From contig CP012810.1 in assembly GCA_001936135.1 (NCBI GenBank), positions 186,001 to 250,000 on the forward strand: a DNA stretch of 64,000 bases, given 5' to 3'. The position numbers and the translations under genes were made by a program. Each line of letters starts with the position of its first letter. The first letter of the stretch is position 1. The notes beneath the pieces are model-generated. The model was not told the origin of the DNA, did no database searches, and was given only the letters and a program-made list of their open reading frames with translations. Origin of the DNA: Saccharomycopsis fibuligera x Saccharomycopsis cf. fibuligera (taxonomy: Eukaryota > Ascomycota > Saccharomycetes > Ascoideales > Saccharomycopsidaceae). Positions 52,677 through 64,000 of this stretch are shown here, piece after piece.

Positions 52677-53925
52677 TTTTGATATTTTTACTTGATGTTG
52701 GATAAATGTAAGAAATGAAATGCTGCAATGTCGCTGTATGCATCAATAACGCCAAGATTAGCCACTATGTGTTTATTTGAGGACGGTTGTGGCTAGGTTT
52801 TTCCGGATTGATGTTCTCTATTCAACCTAGTAGGGTCATTTACTCTGTGTGTGTGTTTGTGTGTGACTTGTTGATAATTACAAAGTGCTGATTAACTGAC
52901 TGATCAAACAAGTTGCTTTATTGACCTCTTGGCTATGATGGCGATTTTTTAACTTTATCGAGTCAAGGGCAGTCAGTCTAGAAAAAAAAAGAAAAAAAAA
53001 AAAGTTCAGTGTTGAGTATGTAGCAAGTGGAGAGTAGATACCTGGAGTGATCTAATCTAATCTGCTCTATCCTAATATTTTATGTGCTCTATGGCTTAAT
53101 ATTAGATACAATGCAATATGAGTGCAGCTCTGTCTTTTCGCCCTAGCTATAGTTGTACCTCTCGCTAGATAGATATACTATACATAAACTTCACTGAACG
53201 TTGCACTCTTTTCTCTCGGCTCTTCTCAGCTAGCGGTAGCTATATTCTTGGTCTTGACCAAATACGTAGCCAGTATCGAAACTGATTACTCGGGATGTCC
53301 CCGGGCGACTTGTTCCTGCACGATAAAGAAAAAAAAAAAAAAAAAAAAAAAGTAAGCAGTCTTCAGCCTCGTCGGATTGGCCGCCTGCCGCTATGCCAAA
53401 ACTAAATTACGCGTGCTCCGCTTGACTGACTCACTTGGCTAAAATGGCTACTTTGTACCAGCCTTGATGCCACCAAGTCTCGTAACTAGAGGGTTCAAGC
53501 ACACTATGACTAGAACAGTTGTAGGTTGTTTCAGGATCTCGGTATCGCGATATATGTCGTGTATCTTATACAGAACAGAACTAGGCGAGCGCGACAAGTT
53601 ATTTTGTCAGTGAGTTTAACTACACATTGTTAAAAAACGACATTAATTTTGCTAGAATTGAGATCAAGATCTGATTAAAAATCAAAAAGTAAAATGAAAT
53701 TAGTATAAGGATTAAAACAATTAGTAAATCACAAGATAAAAAAAAAAAAAAACAAACTATCAAGATACATTAAAGAATGAGAATAACACTAATATACAAT
53801 TGAAACGTGCTTGGAAAGTAATGGTGAAACTCAAAAGACGGTTGCTGTTATTTTTTTGTTTTCATTTTTTTGTTTTTTTTTTTTCGTCAAGTCGTCAAGT
53901 GGTGATGGGCTATCAGTTGAAATCA
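52677..53925. other. Intergenic region with A24 run
   Basis: 1.25 kb. Promoter of the permease, then A24 at 53329-53352 and an A-run near 53740-53753. The strand near 53860-53885 is T-rich (3' flank of the next gene). No gene seen. Confidence 0.5.
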
Positions 53926-54280
53926 TCAATTGGACAGTTTGAATAATTTAAAGAAACTAAACTTCTTCTTCTGTTTTGGCAATACATCGTCTGCTGGCCC
54001 TTGTGTTTCTGGCGCTGACAGGCCAGCTAAGTTGCTATTGCCATTGCTGGCCAACGGAACTCCATTGGCTGCTTCATTGCGTTTTCCTGATCCATCAGCT
54101 TCTTCAGCGATATTATGCAATTTCGATTCACCATCATTGACCTCTAACTGCTCACCAGCAGTGCCGCCAATGTCATTGTCCAATTTTGATGCTGGCTCGG
54201 ATGTCCTAAGAGGTAATCCCTGGCTTTTACCCTTGTTGTTCCCACTAATATTTCCATTAAAAATACCGCTGCCACGTTGC

Positions 54281-54314
<34 letters not shown>

Positions 54315-57300
54315 TCTGCTTCTGCTTCTGCTTCTGCTTCTGGGATTTTTCCTGAATCGCTTTGATCTCATCACGAAGATTCATGTTTTTAAGCTTTTCC
54401 TCCTCTTTCAAGTATTTTTTCTCTTTTCTGGAAAGTTTCTTCTTCTTTTCTTGAACTTCTTCCTGCCTTTGGTTTTTCAATGAGTGGGTCTTGAAGCCTG
54501 AGTAGCGATCGTTATTACTGTCAGTGGCAGCAGGAGAGATAATGGCACCTTTCTTGCCATAATCATTCATAACAGCAGCATCAGCATTCTTTGGCTCTAT
54601 GTTTGCACCATTGGCTTGCTTTAGTTTGTTAAATGTTCCTTTTGATCCAAATGAGGTCAACGACATGGTACGTAAACTTTCTGAAATTGAAGCTTTTTTT
54701 GCTAGCCTTGGCGGCGATGACGGAGAATCAGCAGCTGCAGTACCATAAGTAGAACTTCTCAAAGAATGCGTATTTCTGGTACTGTCAATACCATCTACTC
54801 TACCATTTGGCACTTTATTGCGCCGCTCTCTTTCAAATGATGATCTAGCAATTGTTTTGCTCAAATCCGAGTCATTATGATTCAGGTGGTGACCGCGTGT
54901 CTGGCGGCCTGAATTTCCTTGATTTGATGTTCCATAAACTTTGGCATGAGCTGCTTTTAATGCTGCTTCGTACATTTCCTTTTCTGTTAGTTTCTTTCTA
55001 GGAGCTGTTGTTGCTGGCATGGTATTTTCAGCGTGACGTGATTTTTGATCATCGTCATTTATGTATTCCACGCCAATGAAACTGACTCTGCTCTTGGCAC
55101 TTTTTCCGCTTCGCGCAGATACCAAATCAAAATTGCCATCGTTAACGTGCCTGTTCAGCAATGATGGCTTGAGTCCAAATTCTTTAATCGGCGATGATGG
55201 TACAGAATTTACTGCTGGTGGTAGCGAAGCAACGGTTAGGGCCAAGGCAGGCGCTAGGGCAGGAACTGTTCTAGTTGTTGCATTAGTAGTAGGTGAATGA
55301 TAAACTTTTCCGTTTGATGGAAGTGAAGGAGTTTTGAAGCCCTCCAATGAAGTTGAATTGTTCTTATATGGGTGAGTTCCTGTAACGTTTTCATTATCAA
55401 CTGTGGCATGGCTTGAAATTTGTTCGCGAACTTGTTCAACAGAAGGCAGTAATGGAGTCTTAAATCCCTCTGCAGATGATAATGATGACGATGATTCGCC
55501 GCTAACTTTTACTGCAGACTTTTGATGCTGTGGATGAATTTGAGCTGCAATGTGGGAAACCTTCTCAACTGATGACAGCAATGGTGTCTTGAAACCCTCT
55601 GATGATGCGCTTTTAAATTTTTCCGATACTGCTGGGTTAGATACAGCATCAGAATACTTGGACTCAACATCTTCATCTTCATTAGAGATCTCTGCAATGT
55701 TATCCTTTTTTCCGCCAAAACTAGTGCCAGCTTGTTCATTGGTCAGGCTTCTGTTGTAATTTGCAGTTGTTAAGTTATTTTCGCGAGAAAAGTTGCTGAC
55801 TATTGTATCATCACTTTCAACAATTTTGTTCTTAGTATCAGAAAACATTGATGATGATTTCGGTGAGTCAACTTCCGAAGGCGAAAATGGTGCAGCAAAT
55901 TTCTTTGGACTATTGTTGACAAAGTTGGAATATGGATGACTAAAACCAGTATTTGTTGTCTGTGGCTGATGTGGCTGATGCGGCTGCTGTGGCTGCTGCT
56001 GATCGTCAACCAGTTTTCTATTGGTAAAATCGTCATTGTTAACATCACCCTCTAATGAGCTCAAACGATCATGTCTAAAATTTGGAGAAGAACGTTGAAA
56101 AGCAGGAGGCGAGTATGGGGCAAATTGTTCTCTGGATGAATTACCAGCAGAAAATTCAGGATCCATAGTTTGGTCAAACCCTTCAAAATGTCGATCAAAA
56201 TCCTGAGTATTTGACTGAATGCTGTTTCTGTGTGGATCATTTAACAACATATCTTCATATTGGTGATTATCCAACTGATCGAGCTCTTCAAGCTCATCAA
56301 TTCTGTTATTTAAATTATCTCCATCGTTACTCGATGATAAGTTTATAACATTAGAATTGACAACTTCGTAATTTCCTACTTTTTTCACTGTTTTAGTTAT
56401 AATCTTTCTCGTGGTGCCCTGGGAATCAACAATTTTTGTTTGTTTAACAAGCACGTTTCCACGTTTTGTTGTAGTTGACTGAATTGTCATATCCGACATA
56501 TCCAAAGAGTTGTTGCTCAATATACTATTTGTAAGAGAAGCACTTCTTTGGACTGAAGGTGGTGGAGGCAAAGAAGAAAACGAAAATGCTCTGCCATCAG
56601 CGCTGGCATTGCTGTTACTCAAAAGCGAGTTTGTTCTAGATGAGCTCACTCTATTATTGAACGAAGCTAAATGAGTATAGTCGTTAGTAATAGAATTGTC
56701 ATTAAAGGCAGGAATCAAGTGAGCAATATCATCATTATCATTAGCAGCAATAAGTGCTTCATTTTCTTGAAGAGTAGGTATTGCTCTATTGCGACTGCCA
56801 ACAATGTGGTTCCGGTTATTGGCTTTATGCTTGTGTGAATTGCCTCTCGTTAATGACTGCTCGTCAATGCGGCTCAACGAGTAAGTTCTAGGACCGCGCT
56901 TATTTTTAGTATGATTAACAGTTGCCACTGGTGCGACTCTTCTTTGATGTTGAATATGTTGCTGGCCGCTGTTGTATCTTGGAGTACTACTACCTAGGCT
57001 TCCAGTCCGTTGATTCTGAGTCAACGAGGTGTTTCTTAATGAATTTGATCTGCTAAGCGCAGCCGCCGCTGCCGCGTTGGCGTTTGAATTGCTGTGGTTT
57101 TGTAAATTTGATATTGACGGAGTCTTGTTTTTTAAAATTGAACGTCTATTTGATGTTGTCATGCTGTTTCGTAGTGTATTGGTTCTTGTTTCATCGTCCT
57201 CAAACTCATCCTCATTACTGAGATGAGGATTATTGGATTTCAGATAATCGCTGAGTACATATTGATCTATAGGAGGTAACGAAGACCCACCTCTGTTAAA

Positions 57301-57357
57301 GCTACTTTGCAGCGTTAAACTCGATGCCCTTTTTGGTTTGTTGGAAAAGTATTTCAT
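53926..57357 (-). CDS. Unrecognised Ser/Asn-rich protein with internal EGFKTP repeats and basic C-terminus
   Basis: 1143 residues from the ATG at 57357 (MKYFSNKPKRASS). Mostly predicted disordered. Visible elements: RRSILKN, a KQTKIVDSQGTTRKIITKTV segment (about 305-330), three repeats starting EGFKTP (about residues 580-680, with PLLSSVEKV, PLLPSVEQV and PSLPSNGKV), a KKLTEKEMYEAALKAAHAKVYG helix (about 780), a coiled, Lys/Glu-rich region ending in poly-Gln (about 955-1035), and a basic-aromatic C-terminus KKKFSFFKLFKLSN that could bind membrane. The EKEMYEAALKAAHAK helix and TRKIITKTV phrase faintly recall eisosome Seg1/Eis1-type proteins, but I cannot claim this. A cortical or membrane-associated scaffold is a guess from composition. 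Confidence 0.72.
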
Positions 57358-57406
57358 TCTCTAAAGACATGAACACAACTGTCAAGTGATACTTTTGTCG
57401 TTATTC

Positions 57407-57464
<58 letters not shown>

Positions 57465-58271
57465 AGTAGTAGTTCTGAGTCTTCCAATTGAGTTTCAAGC
57501 TAGCAAAGAAAAAGATGCAAAGTGAAATTAAGAGAGACGATCTTGCGCGATGGTATATAATTGTAAAATTTCTGACCAGTATCCATACAAATGGTTATAA
57601 TAACTTAAGAATGTTCAAAACTATTACTCGCGGAGTTTCAGAGATGTTTATAGCTCCAGGAGCTGGGCACTTGTTTCTTTTTGAGTTTGCGAGAGTCAAA
57701 AGGGAATAAAACAAAGCACTGAAGTTGGGAAAGGATAGGAAAACAAGCAGAGCTACAGTAGCAAGCTGCATCCCGCAGACAAGTTCGGTGTGAAATTTTG
57801 CAAGTTTCGTTTTCTTGCTTTTCCTGTTCTTCCACGCCTTAACTAAGTTTGCAGTGGCTGCAGTAAAGGATATTTCCTTGCCATGTACCACGACGCATAT
57901 TCCAACATCAAGGTAAATATGACTTGTAGGCATTATGTGTCATTAAGTATATTGATGCTTGTATGTTGCTACTAGAGCGTCTATATACATACTATCACAT
58001 AGTGCATATGCGTTTTAACATGAGCTTCGTTTTGTGGAGGTTTCTTGCACACCTTTGCAAGAACCACTTCAACACATGAGTCTTTGGACTCCATCCGACC
58101 CAAAAAAAAACTTTAAGGACTTTTGTTATTTGGTACTCTCTTTTCTTTCAGGTCAGCACCATTTTTTTTTTGTAACTTCACATTTGATAACAAGTTTCTA
58201 AGCTTCTAATTTTTCTCTGTTTTCTTATATTTCCTTTTTACAACCTTTCTCTTCCTATTGCCGCTGATGAT
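57358..58271. other. Divergent promoter region of the 1143-residue gene and the PUF gene
   Basis: About 0.9 kb. The left end holds the (TTG)19 tract listed separately. The right end (58140-58265) is C/T-rich, like a yeast leader. Short open frames at 57488-57933 show no family signature. Confidence 0.5.
57407..57463 (+). repeat. (TTG)19 microsatellite, (CAA)19 on the gene strand
   Basis: 57 bp of perfect TTG repeats followed by TAG x3. It begins 50 bp upstream of the ATG at 57357, so on the gene strand it is a (CAA)19 tract in the promoter or 5' UTR. Confidence 0.95.
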
Positions 58272-60107
58272 ATGTTGAATTATTCCCATATTGCCTCTCT
58301 GTCTGCTGAAAGAAATGAGAAGTCGTACTCAGAACATTCGTCGTCTGGAGTCAGAAACTTACAACATTTACAACCACAGTACAACCATCAATCTCAAACT
58401 AGCGACAACCTCAACGATTCCTCGGAGTTACTCAGACGCCTGGGTGATCAACGGACAATTGACAAAACTATCTGCAAAAATAGCCAAGCAAACTTTAGCC
58501 TCTTTGAACAAAACCTAAACAAACTAAGTGATGATGGTAGACCTTCTTATTTGAGCATTAACAATGACTTGTCGCATCCATTTGGATCTCCTCTTGAATC
58601 AGTTAAGTCTGTTTTACCCGTCGATTTAGCTTCCAGTACTCCAACAAGTGCATTTAACTACGCTCCCAATAATGGATACATGGGCAGTCCAATGCTGATG
58701 TCTCCCGAATACTCAGTGTACAAAGCAAGCCTTTCTCCGCAATTTGTTGGCAGCCCACCTCCACCTCCACCTCCACAACCACAGCATCAGCAACAGAGCC
58801 ATGTTCCATATCTCGCTGATGTTCAACGTTACAAGCCTAATCCAGAAGTTCCTTACTTTTATCAAGTTCCAAGGTTTCAAAACATTTACCAAGACCCAAC
58901 AGGTTTTAATGCGCATAGAAATAGTCAATCTGATGCTGGAGTATTGCAACCAGCAAACACTAATGAATACCATAGAAGCTTTATGGGCAAAAGAACCTCT
59001 AGTGGTGACAGTTCCCTAGCAAGAAGAAAGTCCACCTCACAAAGTCAGTTCAATTACCGTATTATTTTGAATCAAGACTCTGACTATGACTGGAATGAAA
59101 TTGTATCTCGAATTGTTAATGACAATGAACAACAAGCATCCATATTTCTACAACAAAAATTAAAAATTGCCAACCCTATAATAAAGCAAAAAATTTACGA
59201 TGCAATGTCCTTTAAAGCCCTTGCGTTGATGGTGAACCGATTTGGCAATTTCTTAATTCAAAGAGCGCTTGAAAATGGCAACGAAGAACAAATTACTCAA
59301 ATTACGAACAATGTCGTGTGCAATGTTGTACAGCTCGCCACCGATCCTTATGGATGTCATGTTATTCAAAAAGCATTGGATTTTACCGGTTCAGCTTTTA
59401 AACGATTGATTACAGAAGAAATGCTTTCTGATATTGACAATACAATTACCCAACGATATGCTTGCCATATATGGCAAAAGCTTATCGAGACAAATTGGGA
59501 TGACCAAGGGAATCAAAGGCCTATCGACATAATCCCCATTTTAAATAAAGAACTACATGGTCAATGGAAAAATCTTTCGCTAAATGCGTTTGGAAGCTTA
59601 GTGGTGCAAACAATCTTAGAGAATTGTAGCAATAATAGCATGTCAACAGAGATTGGGTGCGTGGAAGAAATTATACTAAATCTAAAAGAGTTGATCTGTG
59701 GCCAATGGGGCAACTGGGTAGTGCAGCATTTGTTGGAATATGGGCAAGAACTGCACAAACAGCAAGTAATCAATCATATTTTGGACCATGCAACAGAGTA
59801 CAGTATGGATCAATATGGTGCCAGTGTCATTGAAAAAATGTTCAAGACAGGCAATGAGTCATTTATTATTCAAAACTATTTGGATCGCGTTTGTGTTAAG
59901 GCTCCAGGGAAAACCAGAGTTGCATTGGTGGATATCGCTGCTAATATTCATGGTAGTTTTTTGGTGCAATACATTTTTAAAAAAGGGCTTACTCAACATC
60001 GACAACAAGTGGTGCAGCAGTTGAAAAGGCATATGGTATTTTTAAGAAGTTCCAAATGGGGATGCAGATGTGTTTGGTTGATGAGTGAAACTGGTGTTGA
60101 AGGGTGA
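58272..60107 (+). CDS. Pumilio-family (PUF) RNA-binding protein
   Basis: 611 residues from the ATG at 58272. The first 270 residues are Ser/Asn/Pro/Gln-rich with a PPPPPPPQPQ block. The C-terminal half has about eight Puf repeats from about residue 310: NRFGNFLIQ, DPYGCHVIQ, QRYACHIWQ, NAFGSLVVQ, GQWGNWVVQ, DQYGASVIE, NIHGSFLVQ and SKWGCRCVW. Repeats 3 and 4 carry longer loops than usual. PUF proteins bind UGUA-like motifs in mRNA 3' UTRs and repress or localise the messages. I cannot assign it to a single S. cerevisiae Puf protein. Two CTG codons occur (residues about 10 and 141), which would be serine in the CTG clade. Confidence 0.9.
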   Translation: MLNYSHIASLSAERNEKSYSEHSSSGVRNLQHLQPQYNHQSQTSDNLNDSSELLRRLGDQRTIDKTICKNSQANFSLFEQNLNKLSDDGRPSYLSINNDLSHPFGSPLESVKSVLPVDLASSTPTSAFNYAPNNGYMGSPMLMSPEYSVYKASLSPQFVGSPPPPPPPQPQHQQQSHVPYLADVQRYKPNPEVPYFYQVPRFQNIYQDPTGFNAHRNSQSDAGVLQPANTNEYHRSFMGKRTSSGDSSLARRKSTSQSQFNYRIILNQDSDYDWNEIVSRIVNDNEQQASIFLQQKLKIANPIIKQKIYDAMSFKALALMVNRFGNFLIQRALENGNEEQITQITNNVVCNVVQLATDPYGCHVIQKALDFTGSAFKRLITEEMLSDIDNTITQRYACHIWQKLIETNWDDQGNQRPIDIIPILNKELHGQWKNLSLNAFGSLVVQTILENCSNNSMSTEIGCVEEIILNLKELICGQWGNWVVQHLLEYGQELHKQQVINHILDHATEYSMDQYGASVIEKMFKTGNESFIIQNYLDRVCVKAPGKTRVALVDIAANIHGSFLVQYIFKKGLTQHRQQVVQQLKRHMVFLRSSKWGCRCVWLMSETGVEG

Positions 60108-61284
<1,177 letters not shown>

Positions 61285-62113
61285 GTTTTCTTTAGCTTTA
61301 GTGATGGAAAAATTTTTTTTTATAAAAGTAAAATTTAAGTAAAGCATGTAATGTTGTAAATAAGTTGGATTGAATCTAGAAAGATGTTGGGTGTCTGAAC
61401 ATGGTTCTTTTTTTTTTTTTTTAGATAGCTTTTTTTTTTTTTTTTTTACTTTAGCTTGATCCGATAGGTTTTCTTCTTTGTTGAAAAGGAAAACAAGCTT
61501 AGAAATATTAATAATAAAATAAAAAGTGCTTGCAAAACATGCTCAATTTTGGTTTTGTTTATTTTTAAAATCGTTTGCTAGTACATCTTTAGCAATATAC
61601 AACGTAAATGTCTGCGTACGAATATTTTTATCATTTATATATTTGTTGGATGATAGATGGGAACGGAAAAAGCAGTAGGTATTATCAATTATAAGTAGAT
61701 GAAATTAAATGGTGGATAGAGAATGTCAAGAAGAACAGAACAAAACAAAACAAAACAAAACAAAAAGAATCCAGATATTAACAGCCATAGAAAACGAAAA
61801 ACAAAAACAAAAACAAAAAAATAAAAGCAAACAAACCGTGAGATGAATTAACAAAAAGTAAAAAAGAACCAATGTATGACGAATGATGGATCGAAAAAAA
61901 AAAAAAAGAAAATTGAGTGTGGTAGTAATAGTGATAAATTAGGAAGATTGTAAAGGTGTGCAGGTGTACAGCCAGTCAGTACATTTCATGTAAACTGAGC
62001 AGAGAAGAGCAACGCTATTATAAAAACAATCAGATAGCAAACGAGCTGAAAACACCTAATAGTGATGAAATCAATAAGCATAATGTAAAAGCTTTCAATG
62101 GAGCAATACCTGA
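61285..62113. other. Intergenic region between convergent ADK1 and IVY1-like gene
   Basis: About 0.8 kb with T-runs (61407-61447), (AAAAC)n at about 61740-61765, and (CAAAAA)n at about 61800-61818. No gene seen. Confidence 0.5.
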
Positions 62114-63958
62114 TCAATCATTCCAAGCGTTATTGAATATTGGCTGATTTAACAGTCCAGTGTGTGAATAGTTTGTGGGTAGTGGTAATGAAAAAGAGTT
62201 ATCATCTTCATCTTCGCCTTCATCATTGTTGTCATCATGCTCATCATCACTGTGACTATCATTGTTCTGCGCTTTTGCATTATTATTATTATCATCATCA
62301 TTGTCATGGGGAGGGCGATTTGGTGAACTAGTCTCTCGTATATCATCTTCATGAACATCATGATGTATAGCACTTTGATTGTCATCGTTTTTTTCCTTGT
62401 CCTTGTGATTTTTCCCCACTGTGCTGACTTCAGCATCCAGAGAATTGGCATTAGGACTTGAGCTCTCAGTATTAGCCAAAGAATGAGCGGACTCATGATT
62501 ATTTTTGGATATGCTATAGTTGGGAGAGAAGATTTGACTGCTGCCCGTTAGGGAAATTGGTGAAATATCTCTACGATTACCAGACAAGAGTCGGCTCTTG
62601 CCATTAATGGAAAGCAAATCGCTTTCTATACTTAGTGCATCTTTGGTATTAATGAGTTGGGGCTTTTTGTTCACGCTTTTAGTGGTAGATATTTTGGTAT
62701 AAAATGGATTATCATCTGGTCGCTGCCTTGAAGCGATGGCACTCGATGATGTATTTTGGTACTGGTGGTCAAAACTTTGAGCTGCAAATCTACCACTACG
62801 ATTCCCATTAAACGCCTTCTCTTCATTATCATCGTTATAATCATCATCCGAGCCAAATATTGTTTCAGTTTCAGTTTCGTCGCCAAATGGGTCAGGACAG
62901 TTGATGAGTAAAGTATCCATACCACCACCAGACCAGCCTTTTCTAGCAATGTTTTCGTAAATTTCAAACTCTGCCTTTGCAATAGTTGAGCAATTTTTGA
63001 TAATCTTGTCATTAGTGTCCTGGATAAGTCTTGATAGGGAGCCATAATAGTTGTACTTCAAGGCGTCAATTGAGTCTATTTGGTCATTTATCTTTTTCAA
63101 AGTTTCCTTGTAGGTTATCAAATTTCGTTTTTTGGATTTCGCGATTCTGTAGTTGACGCTTTCCAAGTTTTTAAGATACTTGATTCTCGATTTCAATTCC
63201 TTATTGAAGATCACATCATTTTTATGAGTTTTGCTTTTGAAGTTGAGCATGATGGAACCAAGAGACTTTTGGAAATTTTTCTCCACTGACGATGCCAACA
63301 CTTGTTGATGATTGGAGATTAAGAAATGCAAGCCGGAACAGGACATTAAGTCATTAGTTTGAGTATCCGAGCCTTTCAATCTCGCCAAACTTTCCAAAGC
63401 GGAGCCGAATTCAGAAGCGGCTTTGGAAACGGTGGTTAGGGCACCCGAATATTTTTCTGAAGCAACGGCCAACTTGGCTAGTACGTCCTCGTATTCCAGT
63501 TTGTCTTTGTTTGATATTATCATGGGCAAGTCGAGGATGGACGGCGATAACGAGATATCAGTGCCAATGGTGGATGACGATAGTCTGCGGCCGTTTGGAG
63601 GGTTGCTGCTGCTGTTGTTGTTGATGTTGTTGGTGTTGCTGGCTGTGCTGGACACGGAGTGCAGTTGTATTGTGTGGGAAAGTCTGTTGGAGGCGCCGTT
63701 TTGAGCGGTGCTAGAAGTGGTCGTGTCAGGCTGTTGCGATGAAGACTGTTTGTTGGAAGAGCTAGAGCCAGACACAAAGCGATAAAACTCCGACAAATGG
63801 GGCGCTCTGAAGGAGATGGAGGACTTACGGGAGTCCTTGTGGGAGTCCTTGAGCAGGGAATGGGGCGAGGATGACATGTGGATATTGTGAGTGGTGCAGC
63901 CGAGAGAGTGGGTGGAGAGTGGAATGGTCCTGTCTTGTGTTGATGTTGGCATATCCAT
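62114..63958 (-). CDS. IVY1: Ivy1-like I-BAR-domain protein (vacuolar phospholipid binding)
   Basis: 614 residues from the ATG at 63958 (MDMPTSTQD); a second in-frame Met is at residue 28 (MSSSPHSLL). A Ser/Asn-rich N-terminus is followed by the helical domain at about residues 145-350: DKLEYEDVLAKLAVASEKYS, TVSKAASEFGSALESLARLKG, and a long basic helix RIAKSKKRNLITYKETLKK. This order matches S. cerevisiae Ivy1, an inverse-BAR protein that binds phosphoinositides and Rab7/Ypt7 at the vacuole. Acidic low-complexity sequence (DDDDNNNN, DDNNDEGEDEDDN) fills the C-terminus. The gene's promoter lies at the right edge and beyond. Confidence 0.82.
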   Translation of the reverse strand: MDMPTSTQDRTIPLSTHSLGCTTHNIHMSSSPHSLLKDSHKDSRKSSISFRAPHLSEFYRFVSGSSSSNKQSSSQQPDTTTSSTAQNGASNRLSHTIQLHSVSSTASNTNNINNNSSSNPPNGRRLSSSTIGTDISLSPSILDLPMIISNKDKLEYEDVLAKLAVASEKYSGALTTVSKAASEFGSALESLARLKGSDTQTNDLMSCSGLHFLISNHQQVLASSVEKNFQKSLGSIMLNFKSKTHKNDVIFNKELKSRIKYLKNLESVNYRIAKSKKRNLITYKETLKKINDQIDSIDALKYNYYGSLSRLIQDTNDKIIKNCSTIAKAEFEIYENIARKGWSGGGMDTLLINCPDPFGDETETETIFGSDDDYNDDNEEKAFNGNRSGRFAAQSFDHQYQNTSSSAIASRQRPDDNPFYTKISTTKSVNKKPQLINTKDALSIESDLLSINGKSRLLSGNRRDISPISLTGSSQIFSPNYSISKNNHESAHSLANTESSSPNANSLDAEVSTVGKNHKDKEKNDDNQSAIHHDVHEDDIRETSSPNRPPHDNDDDNNNNAKAQNNDSHSDDEHDDNNDEGEDEDDNSFSLPLPTNYSHTGLLNQPIFNNAWND

Positions 63959-64000
63959 ATATGTATTTGAACTTGGACTTGGATGTGAATGTGGATTTGG

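Overview
The window is nuclear DNA of a budding yeast (Saccharomycotina), most likely of the CTG-Ser clade near Candida parapsilosis or Lodderomyces. The genes are compact and mostly intronless. Introns use GTATGT/GTAAGT donors and TACTAAC branch points. Many proteins carry poly-Q/N/S/A/P tracts, and long A/T homopolymers are common. I found no in-frame CTG in RNR1 (892 codons) or SAC6 (643 codons), and only a few in less conserved genes, as expected where CTG is a rare serine codon. Degraded LINE tails fit the L1-like (Zorro-type) elements known from Candida. The species call is inference.

Layout, left to right: a PDK1/Pkh-type kinase cut by the left edge (1-1769, -); a LINE remnant and an intron-bearing tRNA-Arg(ACG); a Bem46-type alpha/beta hydrolase (3731-4927, +); a SET-domain protein (5138-7165, -); an intron-bearing tRNA-Ile(AAT) beside a head-to-tail array of broken LINE 3' ends (about 7790-9180); a small two-finger C2H2 protein; SAC6 fimbrin with two introns; an inner-nuclear-membrane LEM-like gene of the HEH1/SRC1 type with two introns; a DUF1708/Msb1-like morphogenesis protein; gamma-glutamyltransferase; a hotdog-fold thioesterase; tRNA-Tyr(GTA) flanked by LINE scraps; RNR1; a LigB/DODA-type dioxygenase; RPO41; RPL32 with a long 5' UTR intron; MED19/ROX3; a 1644-residue C2H2 factor; a SulP permease with STAS domain; an unrecognised 1143-residue repeat protein; a Pumilio-family RNA-binding protein; ADK1; and an IVY1-like I-BAR protein at the right edge.

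The genes are ordinary housekeeping and regulatory genes with no sign of a biosynthetic cluster: nucleotide supply (RNR1, ADK1), mitochondrial transcription (RPO41), translation (RPL32), Pol II transcription (MED19), actin and morphogenesis (SAC6, the DUF1708 protein, the Pkh kinase), and nuclear envelope (HEH1). The most notable signals are: (i) all three tRNA genes have introns and all three have LINE 3' remnants nearby, with a remnant upstream in divergent orientation each time; (ii) HEH1/SRC1 has two overlapping 5' splice sites (GTAAGG and GCAAGT, 5 nt apart) that lead into two open frames, echoing the alternative splicing known for S. cerevisiae SRC1; (iii) a SET protein with a post-SET motif but no cysteine-rich AWS/pre-SET; (iv) a 681-nt intron ending exactly at the RPL32 start codon; (v) three MluI cell-cycle boxes upstream of RNR1.
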